64,000 nt of DNA from Oligoflexia bacterium (GTDB lineage: Bacteria; Bdellovibrionota; UBA1018): NCBI GenBank assembly GCA_023701205.1, contig JAMPXJ010000007.1, forward strand, positions 84,516-148,515, given 5' to 3'. Below the pieces are notes generated by a model. It saw only the letters and a list, made by a program, of their open reading frames with translations, searched no databases and was not told the DNA's origin. Of the stretch, positions 16,030-26,223 are shown piece by piece; position 1 is the first letter of the stretch; each line of letters begins with the position of its first letter. Position numbers and translations under genes: made by a program.

Positions 16030-17532
16030 ATGAGGGCTCGATTCCGCAAACTCAGAAAAACGCTCGCGATCGCGGCGCTCGCGTTTTCTCTCTCCTTCAG
16101 CTCCTCGGATTCCGCACACTCTGATGAGGAGCTTGGATCGGCCTCAAAGGACTGTATAGCAAACCGTTGCCAGGGCGATTACGCCTACGGCCTGGGTGCG
16201 AAGGGCGAGCTGAGCTTCGGGAAGATCGACCGGGTCTTTACGCGCGAGGGGAAAGGAGTGGTCCGGCTTGACGGCAAGGAATTTCCAATCGACTCGGTCG
16301 GGAGCTCGAGCCGGAAAGATTGCCTGAAGCTCGGTACGGGACCCCGCTGCGCAGGGGATGTCGTCAGCAAGGGCGGCAAGATCGGCTTGATTCTGGCGAC
16401 TTTTCCGCACCTCAAGTCGCCGTCTTACCCTGCGGTGATCTCTGTCGGGGGTCAGCCCCCGGTTCTCGCCTCTCATCGCGAGTTTGTTCCGGTTCCGGCG
16501 GATTGTGATGATCTTCCCGAGCTGCAGTTCGCGGTGGAGAAACTCAAGGTGATTCAAACGTTATTGAAAGGCGGGTTGAATGCGCCCAGCGAGGCCAGCT
16601 GCATGGGGCCACCCCGCGAGCCTTCGCCGCGCTATCTCGAGCCGGTTCCCCGGATAGTGCCAGGTGATGTCCGTTGCGATGAGACGCCCGGACCCGTTAC
16701 GGCCATGGATAGCCCGAATTACCCGCATTTCGAACAGCTCCTCAAAAAGGGAATGTCGGCGTCCCTCGGCGAGTTTCTCAGGCTTTGGTATCCCTCGCCG
16801 GGGGAAAAAACGGACAAGAGGCCTGCAGATTCGATCTTGAATTGTCTAGGGCCTTCGGGCAGCCCGAACTATGGAACGGCGGAGTACGCGCCCGAGAGCT
16901 GCGTGCCCGACGTCCTCTATAGCTGGGGGCCGCGAGCGAAGGTCGATACCTTTCAGCAGACGATCCGGGATGGAAAGGCCTGGGCGGGAAAACCCAATCC
17001 GGGTTCGGAGACTTCCGACGGCACCTTGTTCCTGTCGCTTTCTGCTGCGAGCACCTATATGTACGGCGTGGTTCCGATTCGTTTCAAGCTCAAGCCAAAG
17101 GTCCCGTTGCATCTTCAGAGAGGCGTGAAGGCTGACGATCTCAAGATTCCCGGAGAAGTGACTTATCGGGACTGGGAATACCAGGATTATTGGATCGCCG
17201 ATTCCTCGGTGATCGAAAGCTGGAGCTTCGGCACCCCGGAGCATTACGACGAGATCGTGCGGGACATCCTGCGGATCAGTTCGGGTGAGAACGCCGCGCT
17301 CTATCATCGCAAAGAGCTCCACGGGAGCGGAATCGAGAGATTTTTTTCCATCGGAGCGACGGATCAGAATCCCAACAACGAAGAGAAGCTCAAAGCGACG
17401 TTGCTCGAGATGGTGCGGATGATCGTGACCGGAGAAGGGCGGATCTACTATTCCAAAGGCGCCTGCCGGAACCGCGAGGAGCATTTCGCGACGGATCGGC
17501 CTTCTTATCTGAATCCGAGGGATCGCCTCTAG
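16030..17532 (+). CDS. Secreted protein, unknown function
   Basis: 500 residues with a basic N-terminus and a signal-like hydrophobic stretch (about residues 10-28). The mature region has about a dozen cysteines spread through the first 300 residues (for example in DCIANRC, DCLKLGTGPRC, SCMGPP and SCVPD), consistent with several disulfides in an exported protein. The C-terminal 200 residues are better structured, with TYRDWEYQDYWIADSSVIES and GENAALYHRKELHGSGIERF. I do not recognise any domain. The start has only a weak ribosome-binding site. The stop codon overlaps that of the convergent response regulator. Confidence 0.7.
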   Translation: MRARFRKLRKTLAIAALAFSLSFSSSDSAHSDEELGSASKDCIANRCQGDYAYGLGAKGELSFGKIDRVFTREGKGVVRLDGKEFPIDSVGSSSRKDCLKLGTGPRCAGDVVSKGGKIGLILATFPHLKSPSYPAVISVGGQPPVLASHREFVPVPADCDDLPELQFAVEKLKVIQTLLKGGLNAPSEASCMGPPREPSPRYLEPVPRIVPGDVRCDETPGPVTAMDSPNYPHFEQLLKKGMSASLGEFLRLWYPSPGEKTDKRPADSILNCLGPSGSPNYGTAEYAPESCVPDVLYSWGPRAKVDTFQQTIRDGKAWAGKPNPGSETSDGTLFLSLSAASTYMYGVVPIRFKLKPKVPLHLQRGVKADDLKIPGEVTYRDWEYQDYWIADSSVIESWSFGTPEHYDEIVRDILRISSGENAALYHRKELHGSGIERFFSIGATDQNPNNEEKLKATLLEMVRMIVTGEGRIYYSKGACRNREEHFATDRPSYLNPRDRL

Positions 17533-17906
17533 CGCTTTTCCCCAAGCGATCTTTTCACCAGCTTGACCACGTCATCGATGTCGAAGGGCTTGCTGAGATA
17601 AAGCGGCACCCCGACCTCTTGCGCGCGTTTTCCGGCGTTTTCCGCCGCGGTGAAGACGATGATCTTGGCGGCCTCGCCGCGCAGCCGCCGTTTGTACTCC
17701 TCCATGAACTGCCAGCCATCCATCACGGGCATGCGCATATCGAGCAGGATCACCGCCGGGTGGTACGAGGCGAGCAGCTCCAGCGCGATGCGTCCGTTCT
17801 CGGCGGTTCGCACCTGAAAGCCCTCGCCCTCGAGGATGAATGACATGGCGTCACGCAGGTCGCGATCGTCATCGATGACGAGGATCTCCGTCGGTTCAGG
17901 CTTCAT
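17529..17906 (-). CDS. Single-domain response regulator
   Basis: 125 residues from the ATG at 17904-17906, which is preceded by GAGGAGC and overlaps the end of the kinase gene by 11 bases; an in-frame start at 17987 would lie deep in the kinase. The protein is a lone receiver domain: acidic Asp12/Asp13, phospho-acceptor Asp56 in VILLDMRMPVMDG, the conserved Thr in IVFTAA and the Lys in LSKPF. There is no output domain, so it must act by binding a partner (CheY/Spo0F-like). Its cognate kinase is almost certainly the adjacent gene. Confidence 0.94.
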   Translation of the reverse strand: MKPEPTEILVIDDDRDLRDAMSFILEGEGFQVRTAENGRIALELLASYHPAVILLDMRMPVMDGWQFMEEYKRRLRGEAAKIIVFTAAENAGKRAQEVGVPLYLSKPFDIDDVVKLVKRSLGEKR

Positions 17907-19227
17907 GCGCGCTCCTCTCGCCACCGCCGGCCGGCCGTGCCGCCTCCGGGCTGATCGGAATGCTGAACTGGAAGGTGGAACCAGCATTCTCCCGGCTCTG
18001 GCACCAGATCCTTCCTCCGTGGCGCGTGATCAGCTCGCGGCTGATGAAGAGCCCCATGCCCATTCCCGTGGAGTAGGCATGGCCCGTGCCGGCATGGGCG
18101 CGGTAATAGCGGTCGAAAAGCTGCAGCTGCCTCTCCGGAGGGATGCCGATGCCCTGATCCTTCACCGCGACGCACACCTCTCCTTCGCGCCCCGAGACCG
18201 TGACTTCGATGGCGCCCCCCTGCGGCGAGAACTTGATGGCATTGTCCACGAGGTTGAGCAGCACCTGTTCGACGCGGTCGCGATCGGCGAACACCCACTC
18301 CGGTGGCCCGTCCGCCAGGGAAAGCCGATGCGTCGGGGAGATTCCCTGCATCTGAGCCACGAGCTCGGAGACCAGGGAGCGGAGTTCGAAGCGGGTTTTG
18401 TTCAGCTGGAGACGCCCGAGCTGCAGGCGCGAGAACTCGAGCAGGTCCTGGATCAGCTTGTTCATGCGGTCCGTCTGGTAACTCAGGACGGAGAGGGCTT
18501 TCAGCTCACGCTCGCCGATACCGGCGGGGCGCCACTTCTTGAGCAGCTGCACGTAGGCCTTGATGGTCGTCATCGGCGACTTCAGCTCATGCGCGGCGGT
18601 CGATAGGAACTCGTCGCGCATCCGCTCGAGCCGCTTGATCTCGGCGATGCTCCGGAAGACGATGATCGCCCGGCCCGTCGACCCGTCTTTTTCGTGTGGG
18701 ACGGGCTCGTCCCTGACGGGCGACGCGCTGATGCTGATGGGCAGGTCGTCGTTACCCGGAGCGCGGATCTGGCCTTCCCAGTTGTAGATCGTCTCGCCAG
18801 CGAGGGCTCGCGCGATCGGGTCAGGATCCTGGGCCGGCCGCAGCGCGATGGATTTTCTCAGGAGACTCGTCCTCGTGAGGATCTCGTTGCGTCCGAGCCC
18901 GAAGAGGAGAGTGGCCGAGCGGTTGAGCTCCACGACCTGGTCTTCGCGGTTCACGACGATGATGGCTTCCGGAAGGCACTCGAGCAGGGTCTTGAGCCGG
19001 TGCTCGGATGCGCGGATCTGCCGGAAGTACCGCTCGATGAGCGCATAGAGCATGAGGCTGGTCGCCAGGACGTAGAAGGTGCCTTTGAAAGTCTGGATCC
19101 GGGTAATCGTCTCCGGGTCGCTCGTCATGAGGGAGACGGCGCTGTCCGAAAAATATATCCAGAGAAACGCGACGAGCGCGTAGAACCCGGCGATGCGGAG
19201 AGGGGTCAGCCCCTTCAGGAGGCGCAT
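17896..19227 (-). CDS. PAS-domain sensor histidine kinase
   Basis: 443 residues: two membrane helices (about 10-30 and 47-65) with only a small external loop, a PAS domain (about 75-195, LLECLPEAIIVVNREDQVVE), the HisKA dimerisation helix with phospho-acceptor His213 in STAAHELKSPMTTIKAY, and a HATPase_c domain with NLVDNAIKF, DQGIGIP and GMGMGLFIS. The small periplasmic loop suggests it senses a membrane or cytoplasmic signal through the PAS domain. It is coupled to the receiver gene downstream. A PAS heme or flavin ligand cannot be judged from sequence. Confidence 0.95.
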   Translation of the reverse strand: MRLLKGLTPLRIAGFYALVAFLWIYFSDSAVSLMTSDPETITRIQTFKGTFYVLATSLMLYALIERYFRQIRASEHRLKTLLECLPEAIIVVNREDQVVELNRSATLLFGLGRNEILTRTSLLRKSIALRPAQDPDPIARALAGETIYNWEGQIRAPGNDDLPISISASPVRDEPVPHEKDGSTGRAIIVFRSIAEIKRLERMRDEFLSTAAHELKSPMTTIKAYVQLLKKWRPAGIGERELKALSVLSYQTDRMNKLIQDLLEFSRLQLGRLQLNKTRFELRSLVSELVAQMQGISPTHRLSLADGPPEWVFADRDRVEQVLLNLVDNAIKFSPQGGAIEVTVSGREGEVCVAVKDQGIGIPPERQLQLFDRYYRAHAGTGHAYSTGMGMGLFISRELITRHGGRIWCQSRENAGSTFQFSIPISPEAARPAGGGERSAHEA

Positions 19228-19552
19228 TCTTTTTTCCTATCCCAATGTCGTTGAAATTCCCCAACGAATCTTTCGGTGGCCGCCCGGATTTTCCGCGCTG
19301 GACTTGATTTCTCCGGCTCGGATATGATTCAAGCCGAAGCGGAATCCTCATCGGTAAGGCTGGCAGTTTCCCATTAAGTTTCAAAAGGTTGTTGCCTTGG
19401 GAAAACTCGACCCGCCGGGTGGAATTTTTGTCCCACGGATGGATCATACCCCTAGGTTTCTTTTTAGAAAACACCGGAATGGAACTTGCTCAACCCGGGT
19501 GGAAACAAGTACCTGTTGGGGAATACGAGAGAAGAGAGAGGAAGCAACAGAG
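19228..19552. other. Promoter region of the kor-nuo operon
   Basis: 325 bases without a gene, between the divergent kinase and korA. It is less GC-rich than its surroundings and should hold the operon promoter(s) and perhaps a regulator site. I see no perfect -35/-10 pair; a TATGAT at about 19327 and CGACCCGCCGGGTGG near 19408 are the only notable motifs. A GAGAGGAAG ribosome-binding site lies just before korA. No tRNA or riboswitch fold was recognised. Confidence 0.4.
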
Positions 19553-21391
19553 ATGCCTCAAGTACAAGAGCTTGATTTGGTCGTGGTCCGTTTTGCCGGG
19601 GACTCCGGCGACGGCATGCAGCTCGTGGGCGATCAGTTCACCACCACGTGCTCGATGATGGGCGACGATGTCGCGACACTTCCGGATTATCCCTCGGAGA
19701 TCCGCGCTCCCGCCGGAACGGTCTTCGGCGTCTCGGGCTTCCAGGTCTGCTTCGGCAACAGCGGCGTGCACACGCCGGGCGATCGCGTCGACGTGCTCGT
19801 GGCCATGAACCCGGCCGCGCTCAAGACCAATCTCCAGTACATGAAGCCCAACGGGCTCATCATCGCGAACGAGGACGCGTTCGTCGCGCGCAACCTCGAG
19901 AAAGCCGGTTACGCCTCGAATCCTCTCGAAGGCGCGGATCTCGCCAACTACCGAGTCTGCCGCGTGAAGATCGCGCAGATCACCCAGAAGGCGCTCGAAG
20001 GCTCGGGCCTGAGTCCCAAGCAGATCGATCGCTGCAAGAATTTCACGGCGTTGGGCCTCACGTATGCGCTTTTCAATCGCTCGAAAGAGTACACGCAGAA
20101 GTGGATCCAGAAGAAGTTCGGCGCCAAGCCCGAGATCCATCAAGCCAACGTAAAGGCGTTCGAGGCGGGACTGAATGTCGGGCAGGAAGGGGACCTCTTC
20201 CCCTGCACCTACCAGATCCGCAAAGGCAAGCGCGCTCCGAAGCCCGGCAACTACCGTCAGGTGACGGGCAACTCGGCGACCGCGCTGGGGCTGCTCGCTG
20301 CATCGCGCCGCGCGGAGCTCCCGCTCTTCCTGGGTAGCTATCCCATCACTCCGGCCACCGATATCCTGCATGAGCTGAGCAAACACCGCGGGATCGTGAC
20401 GATCCTCCAGGCCGAAGACGAGATCGCCGCGATCGGCGCGACGCTCGGCGCGGCCTTTGGCGGCGCGCTCGCCGTGACGACGACTTCCGGCCCGGGTTTC
20501 TCGCTCAAGAGCGAGTTCATGAATCTTGCCGTTATGGTCGAGCTGCCCATGATCATCGTGGACGTGCAGCGCGCGGGCCCGTCGACGGGCTTGCCCACCA
20601 AGACCGAGCAGTCGGACCTTCTGCAGGCGCTTTATGGCCGGCACGGCGAGTCGCCGATCGCGGTCGTCGCGGCCTCCTCGCCGCGCGACTGCTTCGATGC
20701 CTCGATCGAAGCGGCGCGGATCGCGCTCAAGTACATGACGCCGGTCGTGCTGCTCAGCGACGGCTATCTCGGCAACGGAGCCGAGGTTTGGCGCGTGCCG
20801 GCGCTTACGGAGCTACCGGATCTGCGTGTCCGGCAGCGCACCAATCCGGAAGGCTTCCTGCCTTATGAGCGCGACCCGCAGACTTTGGCCCGTCCGTGGG
20901 CGGTGCCGGGCACTCCGGGTCTCGAGCACCGGATCGGTGGCCTCGAGAAAGCCGAACGCACCGGACAGGTCAGCCACGATCCCGTCAACCACGAAAAGAT
21001 GGTCAAGCTGCGGGCCGAGAAGATCGCCCGCATCGCCCAGGATATCCCGGCCACCCAGGTTTATGGGAACCCCAAGGCGGAACTCCTGGTGCTCGGCTGG
21101 GGCAGCACGCAAGGCGTGATCCGCCAGGCGGTGGAGAGCCTGAACGCTCAGGGCGTCCCGGTCGCCTGCGCGCACCTGAGGCACCTCAATCCGATGCCCG
21201 CCGATCTCGGCGCTTTGCTGAAGAAGTACCCGAAGGTGCTGATTCCGGAGCTCAATATGGGGCAGCTCTGGTACCGCATCCGGGCCGAGTACCTCCTCGA
21301 TGTCGAGCGCCTCAACAAGGTCCAGGGTCAGCCGTTCCGCGCGGACGAGATTGAATCCAAGATCAAGAGCATGCTGGGAGTGAAATCATGA
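19553..21391 (+). CDS. korA: 2-oxoacid:acceptor (ferredoxin) oxidoreductase, alpha subunit
   Basis: 612 residues from the ATG at 19553 (GAGAGGAAG upstream; the frame is open earlier but non-homologous). Residues 1-190 form the gamma-like domain typical of fused KorA (VVVRFAGDSGDGMQLVGDQF), residues about 225-440 the pyrimidine-binding domain (FLGSYPITPATDILHELSKH, then ALAVTTTSGPGFSLKSEF), and the rest the transketolase C-terminal domain. With KorB it decarboxylates a 2-oxoacid, most likely 2-oxoglutarate, to the acyl-CoA and reduces ferredoxin. The two-subunit form is common in aerobes and microaerophiles. It is the first gene of the run that continues through complex I to a ferredoxin. Substrate specificity (2-oxoglutarate or pyruvate) cannot be settled from sequence. 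Confidence 0.93.
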   Translation: MPQVQELDLVVVRFAGDSGDGMQLVGDQFTTTCSMMGDDVATLPDYPSEIRAPAGTVFGVSGFQVCFGNSGVHTPGDRVDVLVAMNPAALKTNLQYMKPNGLIIANEDAFVARNLEKAGYASNPLEGADLANYRVCRVKIAQITQKALEGSGLSPKQIDRCKNFTALGLTYALFNRSKEYTQKWIQKKFGAKPEIHQANVKAFEAGLNVGQEGDLFPCTYQIRKGKRAPKPGNYRQVTGNSATALGLLAASRRAELPLFLGSYPITPATDILHELSKHRGIVTILQAEDEIAAIGATLGAAFGGALAVTTTSGPGFSLKSEFMNLAVMVELPMIIVDVQRAGPSTGLPTKTEQSDLLQALYGRHGESPIAVVAASSPRDCFDASIEAARIALKYMTPVVLLSDGYLGNGAEVWRVPALTELPDLRVRQRTNPEGFLPYERDPQTLARPWAVPGTPGLEHRIGGLEKAERTGQVSHDPVNHEKMVKLRAEKIARIAQDIPATQVYGNPKAELLVLGWGSTQGVIRQAVESLNAQGVPVACAHLRHLNPMPADLGALLKKYPKVLIPELNMGQLWYRIRAEYLLDVERLNKVQGQPFRADEIESKIKSMLGVKS

Positions 21392-22446
21392 GCACTGAAA
21401 TCAACAAGGAGACCAAGCCCGCGGGCGGGCTCGTCAAGAAGGACTTCCTGAGCCAGACCGAGCCGCGCTGGTGCCTGGGCTGCGGCTGCTATTCGGTCTT
21501 CAACCGGCTGACGGGCATGTTCCCGACCATGGGCGTTCCCCGCGAGAAGTTCGCGATCATCTCAGGCATCGGCTGCTCGTCGCGCCTTCCGTATTACGCG
21601 TCGACCTATGGCTTCCACACCATTCACGGGCGTGCGCCCACGGTGGCGATGGGCCTCAAGATGGCGCGGCCGGAGCTCTCGGTGTGGGTGATCAGCGGCG
21701 ACGGCGACCTGCTCTCCATCGGCGGGAACCATTTCATCCACCTCATCCGGCGCAATCCGGACATCAAGGTGATCCTCTTCAACAACCAGATCTACGGACT
21801 GACCAAGGGCCAGGCTTCGCCGACGACCCGCGCCGGCACCAAGACGAAGACCACGCCCGGGGGCGCATTCGACTCTCCGATGAAGCCGCTGGCGATGGCG
21901 ATCGCGGCGGGCGCGACCTTCGCGGCGCGCGTGACGGACACCGACGGCGAGATGCTGACCGAGGTGATGAGCGCGGCCGCGGCCCACAAGGGCGTGGCGT
22001 TCATCGAGGTGATGATGAACTGCGTGATCTTCAATGATGGCGCGTTCACGGCCATCACGGACAAGACCTCCCGCCTGGAGACGACGGTCCGGCTGCAGCA
22101 CGGCAAGCCGCTCCTCTTCGGCGCCAACCAGGACAAGGGCATCCGGCTGAAGAATTTCAGCCCCGAGGTCGTGAAGGTGGGCGAAGGCGGCGCGAACGCG
22201 AGCGAGCTCGCCGTCCACGATATCGCGAGCCCCGACTCCTCGCTGGCCTACCTGCTTTCGCAGATGGATCAGCCGCGGGACGGGCAGCCGGTTCCGCTCG
22301 GGATCTTCCGGCAGGTCAGCGCGCCCATTTACACGGAAGTCGCTGGGATGCAGTCGCCGGCTGACGACGCGGCGGTGGCCAGGATCCTGCGGGGTAGCGC
22401 CTCGTGGGTCGAAGGCGAGGATGGCGGTATCCGCTCGTCTGAATGA
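21388..22446 (+). CDS. korB: 2-oxoacid:acceptor (ferredoxin) oxidoreductase, beta subunit
   Basis: 352 residues, the thiamine-diphosphate-binding subunit. WCLGCGCYSVF carries the Cys pair for the 4Fe-4S cluster, SGIGCSSRLPYY and GRAPTVAMGLK are typical of the family, and ISGDGDLLSIGGNHFIHLIR followed by FNNQIYGLTKGQASPTT is the ThDP/Mg motif. The conserved C-terminal Cys in MMNCVIFNDG supplies a further cluster ligand. It overlaps korA by four bases (ATGA), so the two subunits are translationally coupled. nuoA begins 33 bases downstream behind its own ribosome-binding site, which suggests one transcript for the oxidoreductase and complex I. Confidence 0.94.
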   Translation: MSTEINKETKPAGGLVKKDFLSQTEPRWCLGCGCYSVFNRLTGMFPTMGVPREKFAIISGIGCSSRLPYYASTYGFHTIHGRAPTVAMGLKMARPELSVWVISGDGDLLSIGGNHFIHLIRRNPDIKVILFNNQIYGLTKGQASPTTRAGTKTKTTPGGAFDSPMKPLAMAIAAGATFAARVTDTDGEMLTEVMSAAAAHKGVAFIEVMMNCVIFNDGAFTAITDKTSRLETTVRLQHGKPLLFGANQDKGIRLKNFSPEVVKVGEGGANASELAVHDIASPDSSLAYLLSQMDQPRDGQPVPLGIFRQVSAPIYTEVAGMQSPADDAAVARILRGSASWVEGEDGGIRSSE

Positions 22447-22479
22447 TTTGAGCAGGGGTTAGATAGAGAAGGCGCATTT

Positions 22480-22830
22480 ATGGATTTCTTCTTCGTCCTT
22501 GTATTCCTGGGCCTGGCGGGCTTGTTCGTTTTCGGGGGGCTTTTCGCCTCGCGGCTTCTGGCGCCGCACCGGCCGGATGCGAACAAGAACGCCACGTATG
22601 AGTGCGGCGAGCGTCCGATCGGCACGGGCTGGGTTCAGTTCAACGTCGGCTACTATCTCTTCGCGCTGCTCTTCCTGATCTTCGATGTCGAGGCCGCGTT
22701 CCTGTATCCCTGGGCGGTCGCGTTGAGGGAGCTGGGAGTGGCCGGACTGATCGAGGCGGGGCTCTTCATCCTCGTGCTGGTTTTCGGGCTGGTTTATGCC
22801 TGGAGGAAAGGGGTGCTCGAATGGGTCTGA
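22480..22830 (+). CDS. nuoA: NADH-quinone oxidoreductase subunit A
   Basis: 116 residues with three membrane helices and the diagnostic loop [20 protein letters not shown] with its conserved Cys, then [16 protein letters not shown]. NuoA is a small membrane subunit at the junction of the quinone site and the peripheral arm of complex I. It is the first nuo gene, 33 bases after korB, and its last codons overlap the start of nuoB by ten bases. Confidence 0.97.
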   Translation: MDFFFVLVFLGLAGLFVFGGLFASRLLAPHRPDANKNATYECGERPIGTGWVQFNVGYYLFALLFLIFDVEAAFLYPWAVALRELGVAGLIEAGLFILVLVFGLVYAWRKGVLEWV

Positions 22831-23471
22831 TCACCGAGAAGCTTCCGGGCATCATCGAGCCCGTTCCGGGCGGCTCCGTGCTTCTTTCGAGCATGGATGC
22901 CGTGATCAATTGGGCGCGCTCCAACAGCCTCTGGCCCCTGACCTTCGGAACCAGCTGCTGCGCGATTGAGGTGATGATGGCCTCGGGCGCCGCCCGCCAC
23001 GATCTGGCGCGTTTCGGAGCGGAGGTCACGCGCCCGTCGCCCCGCCAGGCCGATCTTTTGGTCATCGCCGGGACGATCGTCCGCAAGATGGCGCCGCGGC
23101 TGAAGCTCCTCTATGAGCAGATGGCCGAGCCCCGCTACGTCATCGCGACCGGTTCGTGCGCGATTTCGGGCGGACCCTTCATTTACAACAACTACTCCAC
23201 GGTCCGTGGCGCCGATGAGATCATTCCGGTGGACGTCTATGTCCCGGGCTGCCCGCCGCGGCCCGAAGGATTTTTCTACGGCATTCTGCAGCTGCAGCGG
23301 CTGATCCGCGAAGGCGAGTCGATCCGGAGACCCGGCGAGCGGCGCAAGCCGGTGCTTGCGGCTCTGCCGGCCGGCATCACCCTGGATCAGATCCAGGCGG
23401 AGCTCCGGGAGCTGCTCGAAAGCAAGGCACAGGTGAAGCTCGGGGCGTCGGCGACCGCGGGGAGGGGCTGA
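22821..23471 (+). CDS. nuoB: NADH-quinone oxidoreductase subunit B
   Basis: 216 residues from the ATG at 22821. NuoB holds the terminal iron-sulfur cluster N2 that reduces quinone; its four ligands are Cys46-Cys47 ([11 protein letters not shown]), Cys113 (GSCAISGG) and Cys144 ([10 protein letters not shown]), all present. It is longer than the minimal subunit, with a basic and hydrophilic C-terminal tail after residue 165 (RRPGERRKP and an Ala-rich end). Overlapping starts with nuoA and a 1-base gap to nuoC show tight coupling. Confidence 0.97.
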   Translation: MGLITEKLPGIIEPVPGGSVLLSSMDAVINWARSNSLWPLTFGTSCCAIEVMMASGAARHDLARFGAEVTRPSPRQADLLVIAGTIVRKMAPRLKLLYEQMAEPRYVIATGSCAISGGPFIYNNYSTVRGADEIIPVDVYVPGCPPRPEGFFYGILQLQRLIREGESIRRPGERRKPVLAALPAGITLDQIQAELRELLESKAQVKLGASATAGRG

Positions 23472-23472
23472 G

Positions 23473-23937
23473 ATGGAAGCGAATGAGCTGATTTCCACGG
23501 TCCAGTCGCTCGAGCCCGCCGCCACCCTCCGCGACAAGGTGGATCGTCCGGCGATGAGCGTTCCCAAGGAGAGCGTTCCCGCTCTCATGCGTCGCCTGCG
23601 CGATGAGCCCGCGCTCTCGTTCGACATGCTTTGCGCGCATACCGCGATCGACTGGCACAACGAGAACCGGATCGAGCTGGTCTATCAGCTCTATTCCACG
23701 AAGCATCGGCATTATCTCGCTGTCTTCGTGTCGCTGCTCCGGGACATGCCGGTGGTGACCTCCGTCAGCGATGTCTGGCGGATCGCCGAGTGGCAGGAGC
23801 GCGAGGTTTACGACATGTTCGGAGTGCTGTACCGCTCCCATCCGGATCTGCGCCGGATCCTTCTGGACGATGACTGGAAAGGCTTCCCCCTCCGGAAAGA
23901 TTACAAAGACGAGTTCATGCTGGAGGCCCCGAAATGA
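23473..23937 (+). CDS. nuoC: NADH-quinone oxidoreductase subunit C
   Basis: 154 residues, the 30-kDa-type subunit as a separate protein rather than fused to NuoD. The signature [20 protein letters not shown] lies at residues 101-120 and [12 protein letters not shown] near the end. It is part of the connecting (Q) module. The stop codon overlaps the start of nuoD (ATGA). Confidence 0.96.
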   Translation: MEANELISTVQSLEPAATLRDKVDRPAMSVPKESVPALMRRLRDEPALSFDMLCAHTAIDWHNENRIELVYQLYSTKHRHYLAVFVSLLRDMPVVTSVSDVWRIAEWQEREVYDMFGVLYRSHPDLRRILLDDDWKGFPLRKDYKDEFMLEAPK

Positions 23938-25100
23938 GCGCGATCACCGTGACATCCCTGGACGAGCGCATTCGCCGGTCCATCGGCGCGGACGGCGGCG
24001 CCTCGACGACTCAGGAATATTTCGTCAACATGGGCCCGCAGCATCCATCGACCCACGGCGTGCTCCGCCTCGTGCTGAAGCTCGACGGCGAGAACGTGCG
24101 CGAGGTGATCCCGGTGTTGGGCTACATCCATCGCGGCGTCGAGAAGATGGGCGAGCACCTGAGTTATCGCCAGTTCGTGCACCTGACGGACCGGCTCGAT
24201 TATCTCTCGGCGCTGGCCAACAACTGGGCTGTCGCCAAGGCGGTCGAGAAGGCCGCGAACATCGAGACCAACGAGCGCATCGAGACGATCCGCACGATCG
24301 TGGCCGAGCTGCAGCGGATCGCCAGCCATCAGCTCTGGTGGGGCGTTTTCGGAATGGACCTGGGTGCCTTCACGCCTTTCCTTTACGGCTTCCGCGATCG
24401 CGAGAAGATCTCCGACATCCTGGAGGAGACGATCGGCGCGCGCCTGACGATGAACTACATCCAGCCGGGCGGGGTGATGTTCGACATCCATCCCGATTTC
24501 CAGCGCAAGGTGAAGGAGTTCCTCACATACTTCCGGCCCAAGCTCGAGGAATACGAGACGCTGCTGACCCAGAACGTCATCGTGCAGGAGCGCATGCGGG
24601 GAGTGGGCGTGCTTACGGCCGAGAAGGCGGTCTCGATGGGCGCGACCGGGCCCGTCCTGCGCGCGAGCGGCGTCGCGCACGATCTGCGCAGGAGCGAGCC
24701 CTACGGTGTCTACGCGAAGGCAGCCTTCGACGTCCCCGTCGGGCGCAACGGCGACTGCTGGGATCGCTACTGGGTGCGCATCGAAGAGATCCGCCAGTCC
24801 ATGCGGATCATCGAGCAGCTCATCGACAACATACCCGAAGGCAAGCACCTGGTGGTGAAGCCCGCGGTGCGGACCAAGGTCCCCGAGGGAATCCATTATT
24901 CGCAGGTCGAGACCGCGCGCGGGATCTTCGGCGTCATGCTGGTTTCGGACGGCAAGGACGTGCCGTACAGGATCCACGTACGCACGCCGAACTTCAACAA
25001 TCTCTGGACGGTGACCGAGACGGCTCCGGGCTGGAGGGTGGCGGACCTGGTGACGATCATTTCGTCGCTCGACATCGTGGTGCCGGACATCGACCGCTAG
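23934..25100 (+). CDS. nuoD: NADH-quinone oxidoreductase subunit D
   Basis: 388 residues, the 49-kDa-type subunit that forms most of the quinone cavity. The entry [20 protein letters not shown] holds the conserved His for quinone binding, followed by [11 protein letters not shown] and, near the C-terminus, DIVVPDIDR. The residues that coordinate NiFe in hydrogenases are absent, as expected for a true complex I subunit. nuoH begins directly after it, with 24 bases between; there is no nuoE, nuoF or nuoG in the gap. Confidence 0.97.
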   Translation: MSAITVTSLDERIRRSIGADGGASTTQEYFVNMGPQHPSTHGVLRLVLKLDGENVREVIPVLGYIHRGVEKMGEHLSYRQFVHLTDRLDYLSALANNWAVAKAVEKAANIETNERIETIRTIVAELQRIASHQLWWGVFGMDLGAFTPFLYGFRDREKISDILEETIGARLTMNYIQPGGVMFDIHPDFQRKVKEFLTYFRPKLEEYETLLTQNVIVQERMRGVGVLTAEKAVSMGATGPVLRASGVAHDLRRSEPYGVYAKAAFDVPVGRNGDCWDRYWVRIEEIRQSMRIIEQLIDNIPEGKHLVVKPAVRTKVPEGIHYSQVETARGIFGVMLVSDGKDVPYRIHVRTPNFNNLWTVTETAPGWRVADLVTIISSLDIVVPDIDR

Positions 25101-25124
25101 TGCGCCGTTTGAGAGGGTAAGAGC

Positions 25125-26210
25125 ATGAGTTCATGGGAAGTGAAAACGATCGCGCAACGGGCCGCGGAGGCCATGCCGGAGAGCGTCCTCGCGGGCGCGG
25201 GCTACGTTCTGCTGGCCGTCGGCTTCGCGGCGGCCTTCATGGCTCTGATGGGAATGGCCCTGATCTATGCCGAGCGCAAGGTGGCTGCGCATTTCCAATG
25301 CCGGCTGGGACCCATGCGGGTCGGGCCGCACGGGATTTTCCAGACCGTGGCCGACACGATCAAGCTGCTTTTCAAGGAAGACATCGTGCCTTCGCAGTCG
25401 GACAAGCTGCTGCACCTGTTCGCCCCTTACCTGAGCATGATGGCGACGCTGCTCGCGCTGCTGGTGCTGCCGATGAGTCCGGTCGTCCAGATCGCCGACA
25501 TGAATATCGGCGTGCTCTACGTCACGGCCGTCACCGGCTTCGGCGTGCTGGGCGTGCTGCTGGCGGGCTGGAGCTCGAACAACAAGTGGTCGCTCCTGGG
25601 TGCGATGCGCGCCGGCGCGCAGATCATCTCGTACGAGGTCTCGGCCACGATGGCGCTATTGGTGGTCGTGATGTTCTCCGGCTCCATGCAGCTCTCGAAG
25701 ATCGTCGAGAGTCAGGCCGAGGGCTGGTGGATCTGGCGGGCGCCCGTCATCGGGCTGGTTTCGTTCGTGATCTTCCTCATCGCCTCGCTGGCCGAGATCA
25801 GCCGCACGCCGTTCGATCTCCCGGAGGGCGAAAGCGAGCTGACCGCGGGGTTCCACACCGAGTACTCGGGCCTGCGCTTCGCCATGTTCTTCCTCGCCGA
25901 GTTCATCAATATGTTCATCGTCGCAGGCATGGCGGCCACGCTCTTCCTGGGGGGCTGGATGCCCTTCCATATCGGCGGGTTCGACACCTTCAATTCGGTG
26001 ATGGACCTGCTGCCTCCGGGCGCGTGGTTCTCGCTCAAGAGCGGCCTCGTCGTCTTCCTGATCATGTGGTTCCGTTGGACCTTTCCGCGGCTCCGCGTCG
26101 ATCAGCTGATGAAGCTCGAGTGGAAGATCCTGCTCCCGATCGGCTTCGTGAACTTGTTCGCTGCGGCGGCTTCGGTTGTTTTCGGCTGGTATTTCTTCCC
26201 TATCCGTTAA
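25125..26210 (+). CDS. nuoH: NADH-quinone oxidoreductase subunit H
   Basis: 361 residues with about eight to nine membrane helices. NuoH anchors the Q module to the membrane arm. The motif MALIYAERKVAAHFQCRLGP, the loop AEISRTPFDLPEGESEL and TAGFHTEYSGLRFAMFFLAE are the family landmarks, including the acidic residues that line the proton/quinone channel (E-chain). Length is slightly above E. coli NuoH because of an N-terminal extension. The order nuoD-nuoH-nuoI without nuoEFG is the notable feature of its context. Confidence 0.97.
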   Translation: MSSWEVKTIAQRAAEAMPESVLAGAGYVLLAVGFAAAFMALMGMALIYAERKVAAHFQCRLGPMRVGPHGIFQTVADTIKLLFKEDIVPSQSDKLLHLFAPYLSMMATLLALLVLPMSPVVQIADMNIGVLYVTAVTGFGVLGVLLAGWSSNNKWSLLGAMRAGAQIISYEVSATMALLVVVMFSGSMQLSKIVESQAEGWWIWRAPVIGLVSFVIFLIASLAEISRTPFDLPEGESELTAGFHTEYSGLRFAMFFLAEFINMFIVAGMAATLFLGGWMPFHIGGFDTFNSVMDLLPPGAWFSLKSGLVVFLIMWFRWTFPRLRVDQLMKLEWKILLPIGFVNLFAAAASVVFGWYFFPIR

Positions 26211-26223
26211 AGGCGGGTTCAGC

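Noticed and set aside
19228..19552. A riboswitch or tRNA in the leader of the kor-nuo run
   Set aside because: No conserved riboswitch core or cloverleaf could be recognised by eye.
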